From positions 8,001 to 72,000 of the forward strand of contig DINI01000031.1 in the NCBI GenBank assembly GCA_002426755.1: a stretch of DNA of 64,000 nucleotides, written 5' to 3'. The notes below the pieces were generated by a model. It saw nothing but the letters and a program-made list of their open reading frames with translations. It was not told the DNA's origin and made no database searches. This DNA comes from Flavobacteriaceae bacterium UBA5544. Its GTDB lineage: Bacteria > Bacteroidota > Bacteroidia > Flavobacteriales > Flavobacteriaceae. Below are positions 28,918 to 36,900 of the stretch, piece by piece. How positions within the stretch are numbered: position 1 is the stretch's first letter; every line of letters starts with the position of its first letter. Made by a program: the position numbers and the translations under genes.

Positions 28918-28958
28918 TAAATTTTAATTTTTTATAAATTCACGTCGAATAAAAATTC

Positions 28959-29474
28959 ATGAAAAAACCTTTACAAGACCATATTTGCGAGGAGCGTCTT
29001 TTTACAGCTTTGTTTGAAAAGTATGCAAAAGATTTACATGATTTTTTGTTTTATAAATTTGGAAGCCACCTTAATCCAAAAGATAAAGTTCAGGAAGCAT
29101 TTGTGAAATTATGGGAAAATTGTGCCTCAATTCCACCAGATAAAGCCAAAAGTTTTTTGTTCACCACCGCCAATAATTTGATGCTGAACGAATACGCACA
29201 TCAAAAAGTGGTGCTGCGGCATCAACAAATGCAACCCAAAACACATACCAACGAATCGCCCGAATTCTTGCTTCAAGAAAAAGAATATGCACAAAAACTC
29301 GAAAACGCCATTTCTAATTTAACTGAAGCACAACGTGTTGCATTTTTGATGAATCGCGTTGAAGGAAAACGATTTAAGGAGATTGCAAAACTGTTGGATA
29401 TTTCCACAAAAGCTGTTGAAAAGCGAATTTACGGTGCGTTGAAGAAATTGAGAGATGATATTGAAGAATTATAA
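28959..29474 (+). CDS. ECF-family RNA polymerase sigma factor (FecI-like)
   Basis: A 171-residue sigma-70 family protein with region 2 ('LFEKYAKDLHDFLFYKFGS', 'KDKVQEAFVKLWEN') and region 4 ('LTEAQRVAFLMNRVEGKRFK', 'LLDISTKAVEKRIYGALKKL'). This is the compact ECF architecture that pairs with FecR-type anti-sigma factors in Bacteroidota. The fecR-like gene follows after a 171-bp gap filled partly by an inverted-repeat element. No copy of the GGTAGG promoter lies upstream of the sigma gene itself on its own strand, so it may not autoregulate directly. It probably drives fecR-receptor and the divergent lipoprotein gene. Confidence 0.93.
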   Translation: MKKPLQDHICEERLFTALFEKYAKDLHDFLFYKFGSHLNPKDKVQEAFVKLWENCASIPPDKAKSFLFTTANNLMLNEYAHQKVVLRHQQMQPKTHTNESPEFLLQEKEYAQKLENAISNLTEAQRVAFLMNRVEGKRFKEIAKLLDISTKAVEKRIYGALKKLRDDIEEL

Positions 29475-29475
29475 A

Positions 29476-29588
29476 GTTTGCAGTCGCAGTCGCGGTCGCA
29501 GCTTATGCGAAGGTTAATTTTTTTTTTATAAAATGATAGAATAATTTGAAAGATTATAAACTGAAAACTGTGACTGCGACTGAAGACT
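29476..29588. mobile_element. Empty MITE-like inverted-repeat element between sigma and fecR genes
   Basis: The left arm (29476-29501) contains CAGTCGCAGTCGCGGTCGCAG. The right arm (29561-29588), read on the minus strand, contains TTCAGTCGCAGTCACAG. About 60 bp of AT-rich DNA without a gene lie between. The arms belong to the same family as those around the four-helix-bundle gene. It begins 2 bp after the sigma stop codon and ends 10 bp before the predicted -35 of fecR. Confidence 0.55.
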
Positions 29589-29597
29589 AAAAAAAAA

Positions 29598-29624
29598 GGT
29601 AGGAATTTTGAAACTCAAACTGTT
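29598..29624 (+). promoter_or_regulatory. Candidate ECF-sigma promoter of fecR-receptor operon (GGTAGG-N16-CTGTT)
   Basis: GGTAGG at 29598-29603, 16-nt spacer, CTGTT at 29620-29624, 21 nt before the fecR ATG. It matches the divergent lipoprotein promoter in both blocks and in spacing. Confidence 0.6.
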
Positions 29625-29645
29625 ATAGTAGTGTAACCCAGATTT

Positions 29646-30542
29646 ATGAACCGAGAGGATTTAATATACAAATGGTTAAACCATGAGCTTAATGCTGATG
29701 AACTTGTAGCTTTCAAAAAGCTTGAGGACTATCATTCATTGACCAAATTGAACAAAGCCACCATAGGTTTTAAATCCCCTGATTACAATACTTCCGAGGA
29801 ACTTCAAACGGTTTTGAAACGTATAGTCTCCAACAAATCCAAAAAGAAAACGTGGTTGCCGATTGCTGCCAGCATAGCCGCCATCTTTGTAGTGTGTTTT
29901 GGTTTTTACTATTATACAACAACTTTAGACACAACGTTTTCAACCTTGGCCTCTCAAAAACAAACCGTCACATTGCCCGATGGTTCAATTGCGGAATTAA
30001 ACGCCATGTCTGAATTAAGCTTTAATGAACATTCTTGGAACACCAATAGAAACCTTAAACTAGATGGTGAAGCTTTCTTTAAAGTGGTGAAAGGTTCAAA
30101 ATTTGAAGTAAAAACCAACACAGGAATTGTAACGGTTATTGGTACACAATTCAATGTAAAACAACGCAGCGGTTTTTTTGAAGTTATATGCTACGAAGGA
30201 TTGGTCAATGTTTCTTATAAGGCTTATGATGTAAACCTTCCGGCAGGAGACCGTTTTTTAATTAGAGATGGGAAATTAATTGCTACCGAAAAAGAAAACC
30301 AAAACCATCCATCTTGGATTGATAATTATAGTCAGTTTAAAAGCGCGCCTTATAGAGATGTTATTGCAGAATTTGAGCGTCAGTATGACTTAAAAATTGA
30401 ACTGAAGTCCATTGATGATTCTCAATTATTTACTGGAAGTTTTACCCATGATGATATTGAAACTGCCTTAAAATCCATAACTTTACCTTTACAACTAACG
30501 TATAGCAAAACAAACCGTACGATTATTTTAAAGCGTGAGTAA
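29646..30542 (+). CDS. FecR-family anti-sigma factor
   Basis: A 298-residue single-pass inner-membrane regulator. The cytoplasmic anti-sigma segment is residues 1-75, the membrane helix about 77-96 ('WLPIAASIAAIFVVCFGFYY'). The periplasmic FecR domain has 'QTVTLPDGSIAELNAMSELS', 'DGEAFFKVVKG' and 'IGTQFNVKQR', followed by the C-terminal STN-like segment ('IELKSIDDSQLFTG'). It relays the state of the TonB-dependent receptor to the sigma factor. It overlaps the receptor gene by 8 bp, so the pair is one operon. Confidence 0.94.
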   Translation: MNREDLIYKWLNHELNADELVAFKKLEDYHSLTKLNKATIGFKSPDYNTSEELQTVLKRIVSNKSKKKTWLPIAASIAAIFVVCFGFYYYTTTLDTTFSTLASQKQTVTLPDGSIAELNAMSELSFNEHSWNTNRNLKLDGEAFFKVVKGSKFEVKTNTGIVTVIGTQFNVKQRSGFFEVICYEGLVNVSYKAYDVNLPAGDRFLIRDGKLIATEKENQNHPSWIDNYSQFKSAPYRDVIAEFERQYDLKIELKSIDDSQLFTGSFTHDDIETALKSITLPLQLTYSKTNRTIILKRE

Positions 30543-32853
30543 CGTTCGCAGTCCCTTATTCTTTTTTCTATTTTTTTTATTGAATGTGTTCATAGCATTT
30601 ACCCAAAACACATCCAAAGAAGCAAAACCACTTGCTGAAGTTTTAAAGGTTTTGGAAAGCAGGTATCAAATTCATTTCACTTATCTAGACCAAGCTATTG
30701 AAGGCAAGACAGCCACATTCCCTGAAGAAAACAAAACACTTTCTGAAGTGCTGGAAATTTTAAAAACTGAAACCAATCTAGACTTTATAGTTGTTGATGA
30801 ACATAGCATTGTCATTTCCATAAGAACCAATCCTTTTAGTGAATTCATCGTCCAAAAATTGGAAGAAGTGGTTATCAGTGATTATTTGACTAAAGGCATT
30901 TCCAAAAAAAGCGATGGTAAAATTACAATTGACACTGAAGAATTTGACATCTTACCTGGGTTGACAGAACCTGACATTCTTCAATCCATTCAAGCACTTC
31001 CCGGAATTTTGAGTGTTGATGAAACCGTTTCAAATATCAATGTACGAGGTGGCACTCATGATCAAAACCTGATTCTTTGGGATGGCATAAAGATGTATCA
31101 ATCTGGACATTTTTTTGGTTTGGTGTCTGCTTTCAATCCGTATCTTACAAAAAAGGTAAATGTCTCAAAGAACGGGACAAGTGTTAAATATGGTGATGGA
31201 GTATCCAGCGTCATCGATATGCAACAATCCAACGCGCTTAATCAAGATTTTAAAGCGGGCTTGGGCTTTAATCTATTGAGTGCTGGTGGTTTTGCAAAAA
31301 TCCCATTGTCACAAAAAACTGAAGTTCAAGTATCCGCAAGACGTTCTATTACAGATTTTATCTACACTCCCACTTACGACCAATATCTAAAACGTGTGTT
31401 TGAAGATTCTGATTTTAATAATACGCAGCAAAATTCCTCCGAAAGTGTTTCCAACAATGAACATTTCTATTTCTATGATGTTTCGACCAAATTCCTGTAT
31501 GACGCTACCGATTCTGACCAAATTCGATTCAATTTTGCATCGATCAACAACAATTTGAATTACGACGAAACTTCAACCATAAACGCCGTAAATCAAACCT
31601 CACAAAGCAATCTTCAACAGAAAAATTTGGTCACAGGTTTAGAGTACCTGAAATATTGGAATAGTAATTTGACCACTACAGCACAAGTGTATTTGTCCAA
31701 CTATGATTTGGATGCCAAGAACGTAAATCTGACAGACGATTTTAATCTTATCCAAGAAAACAAGGTGAAGGATTTTGGGTTGAAAATCAATGCCACAAAC
31801 CACATAGACAGCAATTTGAAACTTCATAGTGGATATCAGTTCAGCGAAGTGAGTGTCAGTAACTCGGAACTAATTAGCAATCCAGATTTTAATAATTTTA
31901 GCAAGCGCATTAATCGAACCCATTCTATTTACAGCGAAGCTGAATTTACTTCTGGCAACAAAAATACCTATGCGCGTCTCGGACTTCGTATTAATTATGT
32001 TGATAAGTTTGGTGAATTTTATACAGAACCTCGAGTTTCGGTCAGCCACAAATTCAATAATGAATTTCGATTGGAATTTCTGGCGGAATTTAAAAGTCAA
32101 ACCATTTCGCAAACCATCGATTTACAAGATGATTTTTTGGGAATAGAAAAACGTCGATGGATTCTTTCAGACAATCAAGACATTCCTATTATCGAAAGCA
32201 AACAGGCTTCGGTAGGTTTGCATTATAACAAAAACAAATTATTGCTCAGTGCTGAAGCTTTTGTAAAAGATGTAGCGGGAATTACCAGCAGAAGTCAAGG
32301 ATTTCAGAACCAATATCAATTTTCCAATGAAATTGGGAGCTATCAAACCAAAGGTATCGACGTGTTGGTCAATAAACAATTTGATGTTTTCAGTACTTGG
32401 TTGAGTTATTCATTTAGCACGAATGATTATAAATTCGACAACCTTAATAATGGTGATAAATTTCCAAATAACGTAGATGTTCGGCATACCGTTACTTTGG
32501 CTGGCACTTACAATTTGAATCCCATTAAAATGGCTTTGGGATTGAATTATCATTCGGGAAGACCTACGACAAAACCATTAGAAATACAATCTAGCGGTAC
32601 ACCTTTCATTGACTATGGCTCACCCAATAACGAAAGGGTTTCAGATTATTTACGAACAGATTTTTCCGCTATTTATCAGTTTCAGATGGGCAAAAGGTCA
32701 AAAGCAACCGTCGGTGCCTCACTTTGGAATATTTTTAATAGGAAAAACATTCTCAATACCTACTATATTTTAAATGAAGATGAATCCCTTTCAAAAATTG
32801 AAAACAAATCGTTGGGCATCACACCCAATGTAAGTTTTAGGATGTGGTTTTAA
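30535..32853 (+). CDS. TonB-dependent receptor with N-terminal STN signalling domain
   Basis: The 772-residue outer-membrane receptor starts with GTG, overlapping fecR. A signal peptide (to FTQ, about residue 24) precedes the STN domain ('PLAEVLKVLESRYQIHFTYL', to about residue 95) that contacts FecR. The plug has 'SIQALPGILSVDETVSNINV', 'RGGTHDQNLILWDGI' and 'GHFFGLVSAFNP'. The barrel ends with a terminal aromatic 'FRMWF'. Unlike most flavobacterial SusC-type receptors there is no carboxypeptidase-regulatory-like domain between STN and plug, and no susD gene follows. Substrate unknown; iron chelates or a small ligand are more likely than glycans. Confidence 0.93.
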   Translation: MSNVRSPLFFFLFFLLNVFIAFTQNTSKEAKPLAEVLKVLESRYQIHFTYLDQAIEGKTATFPEENKTLSEVLEILKTETNLDFIVVDEHSIVISIRTNPFSEFIVQKLEEVVISDYLTKGISKKSDGKITIDTEEFDILPGLTEPDILQSIQALPGILSVDETVSNINVRGGTHDQNLILWDGIKMYQSGHFFGLVSAFNPYLTKKVNVSKNGTSVKYGDGVSSVIDMQQSNALNQDFKAGLGFNLLSAGGFAKIPLSQKTEVQVSARRSITDFIYTPTYDQYLKRVFEDSDFNNTQQNSSESVSNNEHFYFYDVSTKFLYDATDSDQIRFNFASINNNLNYDETSTINAVNQTSQSNLQQKNLVTGLEYLKYWNSNLTTTAQVYLSNYDLDAKNVNLTDDFNLIQENKVKDFGLKINATNHIDSNLKLHSGYQFSEVSVSNSELISNPDFNNFSKRINRTHSIYSEAEFTSGNKNTYARLGLRINYVDKFGEFYTEPRVSVSHKFNNEFRLEFLAEFKSQTISQTIDLQDDFLGIEKRRWILSDNQDIPIIESKQASVGLHYNKNKLLLSAEAFVKDVAGITSRSQGFQNQYQFSNEIGSYQTKGIDVLVNKQFDVFSTWLSYSFSTNDYKFDNLNNGDKFPNNVDVRHTVTLAGTYNLNPIKMALGLNYHSGRPTTKPLEIQSSGTPFIDYGSPNNERVSDYLRTDFSAIYQFQMGKRSKATVGASLWNIFNRKNILNTYYILNEDESLSKIENKSLGITPNVSFRMWF

Positions 32854-32904
32854 CTTGTTGTTGCAAGCAAATTTGATTAACTTCGTTAGCTAAATAGCTT
32901 CGTT

Positions 32905-33285
32905 ATGAAAATCCCAAGTGCGCATCAAACCGTCATGCCTTATTTGATTTTGAAAAATGCTTCAACGTTCATTGATTTCGCCGAAAAAGTTTTTGATGCA
33001 ACAATCACCCATAAAACTTACAGGGATAATTCGCAAACGATTTTGGCGCATTGCGAACTTCAAATTGGAGGTTCAACTATCATGTTTGCCGATCCCACTG
33101 AAAATTTTGAACCACAAACCGCCAACCTTTTTATCTATGTAGATAATGCTGATAAGCGATATAAGATGGCTCTTGATTATGGTGCGACCATTATTATGGA
33201 ATTGAGTGACCAAGACTATGGCAGAACCTGTGGCGTTACCGACCCTTTTGGAAATGTGTGGTGGATAACTTCCTTACCTGAATGA
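32905..33285 (+). CDS. VOC/PhnB-like protein
   Basis: A 126-residue protein with 'VMPYLILKNASTFIDFAEKV' and 'AHCELQIGGSTIMFADP', the usual opening of the PhnB-like glyoxalase group. 'CGVTDPFGNVWWITS' closes the second module. The metal-binding residues of true glyoxalases are only partly present. It overlaps the next gene by 4 bp (ATGA), and follows the receptor gene by 51 bp. Substrate unknown. Confidence 0.87.
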   Translation: MKIPSAHQTVMPYLILKNASTFIDFAEKVFDATITHKTYRDNSQTILAHCELQIGGSTIMFADPTENFEPQTANLFIYVDNADKRYKMALDYGATIIMELSDQDYGRTCGVTDPFGNVWWITSLPE

Positions 33286-33833
33286 TTATGACCGAACAAG
33301 CACTTGAAAAATTAAAATATCCAAATGGTCAATTCATCAGACCAGAAGCAATAAAGGACTCAACAATCAATTCATGGATTTCGGATATTGAGAGTTTGCC
33401 AGCTTCAGTTGAGAGTTTGGTGAAAAACTTAAGCACTGCGGAATTGAACCTACCTTACAGACCAAATGGATGGAACATCAAACAAGTTGTACATCATTTG
33501 TCAGACAGCCATATGAATGCTTTTATAAGGTTTAAATTGGCTTTGACTGAAGATTCTCCTATCATAAAACCTTACATGGAAGACCGTTGGGCCAATTTAG
33601 AGGATGGTACAAAGGATGACATCAGTGATTCTTTAAATTTATTGAAGTCTCTTCATTCTAAATGGTTTAAATTACTGAAAACACTTACTAAAGAAGATTT
33701 AAAAGTAGCCTACATACATCCCGAACATGGAAGACGATTTCAATTAGATGAAGTCATCGGTTTATATGCTTGGCATAGCAATCACCACTTGGCACATATA
33801 AATCAAGCTTTGGAACATCAGGGGAAATTTTAG
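33282..33833 (+). CDS. DinB/YfiT-family putative metal-dependent hydrolase or thiol transferase
   Basis: A 183-residue four-helix-bundle protein with three candidate metal-ligand His sites: 'VVHHLSDSHMNAFIRFKLAL' (first pair) and 'WHSNHHLAHINQAL' near the C-terminus. 'YRPNGWNIKQ' and 'PYMEDRWANL' are typical of YfiT/BstA relatives, some of which transfer bacillithiol to xenobiotics. Whether this organism makes bacillithiol cannot be seen here. The ATG at 33282 is coupled to the VOC stop; a second ATG two codons later is equally possible. Confidence 0.85.
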   Translation: MIMTEQALEKLKYPNGQFIRPEAIKDSTINSWISDIESLPASVESLVKNLSTAELNLPYRPNGWNIKQVVHHLSDSHMNAFIRFKLALTEDSPIIKPYMEDRWANLEDGTKDDISDSLNLLKSLHSKWFKLLKTLTKEDLKVAYIHPEHGRRFQLDEVIGLYAWHSNHHLAHINQALEHQGKF

Positions 33834-33923
33834 GAACTTGAATTTGTAAAAAAAAGTCGGGTTTTTATTGAGACCTGAAATAAAAGATTAAAATGATTTC
33901 ATACCATTTTAGATAATGTTCAC

Positions 33924-33953
33924 AAAAAAAGACCATCTCTCGATGGTCTTTTT
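33924..33953. terminator. Bidirectional terminator (YfiT gene / giant repeat protein)
   Basis: Perfect stem GACCATC/GATGGTC with a 4-nt loop, flanked by A7 and T5 runs, between convergent genes. Confidence 0.88.
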
Positions 33954-33981
33954 CCAATTTAATTTGGGTCAAAATACGCTA

Positions 33982-36900
33982 TTAATCCAAAATCAGTTTA
34001 TGTGATGATGAACCACTTTCGGTGTTAATATTTATAATATACATTCCTGAAGCCATTCCACTAATGTCCATAGTGTTGACACCATTTCCAATGGCTAGCT
34101 TTTGCACTAGTTTCCCAGTTATGGAAACTATTTGTACATCCACATTACCTCTAACACTATCGCCAATTACAATATTGAACTGTCCTTTTGTTGGGTTTGG
34201 ATAAATCTTCAAGACCGACACTGCATTAAATTCGTCGATAGATAATGGTGTTTGAGATTCGTAAGCACCAATATCACGGGACGCTCCAAATACAGGTTGC
34301 CCAATTTGGTCATCAAAATTATCGCCAGCATCACCAGCATCATAAGCAGGTGAACCGGTTAATAATTGATGAGTCAAAGTTGTTCCTCCATTGTCTTGCA
34401 ATGGGCCAACCAATGGGTTGACACTTTCCAAATCATTTGTTTGAGCTGTGAAGACATTCAAGTCATCCATTCCTATTAAATTATAATCGTTTGAAGTCAG
34501 TGTGCCTGAAACGTCTGTACCTGAAGCTGCTGTATTTAATGCAACAATTGAGTTTTTCAATGTGACATTGTTCATAGCGTTAATTCCACCACCAGTTGCT
34601 GATGTATTCATTGCCACTGTTACAGCGTTCAAAGAAAGACTTGCGCCGTTATTAGTAAGTCCACCACCAGAAAGGCTTGCTGTATTTCCAGAAATTGTGC
34701 TGGTCATTACTGTTGTAATTGACCCTGTATTGTTGAAAATTGCACCGCCTTTTTTTGTTGAGTTACCATTCAAGGTTGAAGCAACAACATTCATGGTCGT
34801 ACCATTTTGATTCCATAATCCACCACCTTCATTTAAAGCGGAGTTTCCTGAAATGGTACTTGCAATAAAGTTAATGGTTCCAGATGTACCTGTAACATGG
34901 AAACCTCCACCGTTACCTGGAGCAGGCGTTCCTGCTGTTCCATTGACATCGTTATTGGACATTACTGAATTGGTAAAGTCAAGCGTTCCATCAATCAACT
35001 CAATCGCACCTCCAGCTCTATTCGCCGAATTAGAATCAAATGTTGAATTATTTACAGTCACAGCTCCCGCAGTACTTAACAATCCTCCACCTGATGCCGA
35101 AACCCCTGTGGACATGTTGTTTGAAACAATAGTCCCATTCATGACGTTTAATGTTCCTCCGTTATTAAAAATACCTGCACCACCATCATCTGCAGCAGCA
35201 CCTAGAGCAGTATTACCGTCAATAGTAACACCACCAACCGTCATTACTCCAACACTATTCCACAATCCACCACCTTCACGATTTGCGGAATTTCCATTGA
35301 CAGTTCCTCCTGTTATGGTTATATCTTGCAAATTGGTAATGTGAAGTGCACCACCATTTCCAGGTGCTGCAACTGCTGGAGAAACACCTGCATTATTATC
35401 GTTTAAAGATGTGTTTGTAAAAGAAATTGTTCCTGTACCTCCAACTATTTCTACACCACCACCAGCTCTATTGGCAATATTTCCTGTAATGAACGCATCT
35501 ATAGCATTTAAACTAGCATCAACATCTACCAAAATTCCACCACCAGAACCTGCAGTTCCGTTAGCTATATTGTTGGATATTGTAGCTCCATTTGCAAGAT
35601 TTACCGTTCCACCGTTAAGAGCATAGATTCCTCCACCTCCATTGTCGGCTCCAACACCACTTGCAATGTTTCCATCGATCGTTGTTCCATCCACTGTCAA
35701 AGTTCCAGTTCCATTCCATAATCCACCGCCTTCAGAGGCCGCAGTATTCATGTTAACTGTTCCATCTGTTACATTTACAATACTATTTCCACTTACGTGA
35801 AGACCTCCACCATTTCCTGGTGCGCCTGTTCCTGTAATAACTCCTGTGTCGTTAGAATTCAAACTCACGTTGGTAAGCGTTACAACTCCCCCTCCATTTG
35901 TTTCAATTCCTCCACCTGCTCTGTTTGAGGTGTTATCCATAATTGTAATTCCGTTGGCTGTCAGTGTACCAGCAGCGTTTAAAATTCCACCACCTGTTGA
36001 CTGTGCACCATCTGCTACATTATTGATGATTGCTGTGGAACCTGATAAATCAATAGTTCCACCTTCATTATAAATTCCACCACCACCAGCGGCACCGGCG
36101 ACCATCGCATCGTTTCCAGAAGCTGTATTTCCATCAACTGTATGATCGACAATAGTCATCAAACCTGAACCATTCCATAATCCGCCACCTTCATTGGCAG
36201 CTGTATTTGCATTAGTAGTTCCACCAGTCACATTCACGGCACTGTTTCCACTAATGTGAAGACCACCACCATTTCCTGGTGCGCCAGCACCTGTAACAAC
36301 TCCTGTGTCATTAGAATTCAAACTAACATTGGTAAGTATTACAGTTCCTCCACCATTCGCTTCAATTCCTCCCCCAGCTCTGTTTGAGGTGTTATCCATA
36401 ATTGTAATTCCGTTAGCCGTCAATGTACCAGCAGCGTTTAGAATTCCTCCTCCTGTTGACTGTGCACCATCTGCTACATTATTGATGATTGCTGTGGAAC
36501 CTGATAAATCAAGAGTTCCTCCTTCATTATAAATTCCACCACCACCAGCGGCACCAGCGACCATAGCATCGTTTCCAGAAGCTGTATTTCCATCAACTGT
36601 ATGATCGACAATAGTCATCAAACCTGAACCATTCCATAATCCGCCACCTTCATTGGCAGCTATATTGTCCTTGGTTGTACCACCCGTAATATTTGTAGTG
36701 GCTGCACCTGTAACATGCAATCCTCCACCACTTCCTGGTGCTGCAACCGCTGGAGAAACTCCTGCGTTATTGGAATCCAATGTGGCATTAATCAAATTTA
36801 AAGTACCTCCTGCCAATTCTATTCCACCACCAGCTCTATTTGCTTGGTTATTCATAATAGCAGAAGCATTTACTGTTACTGTTCCGCCTACACTTAATAA

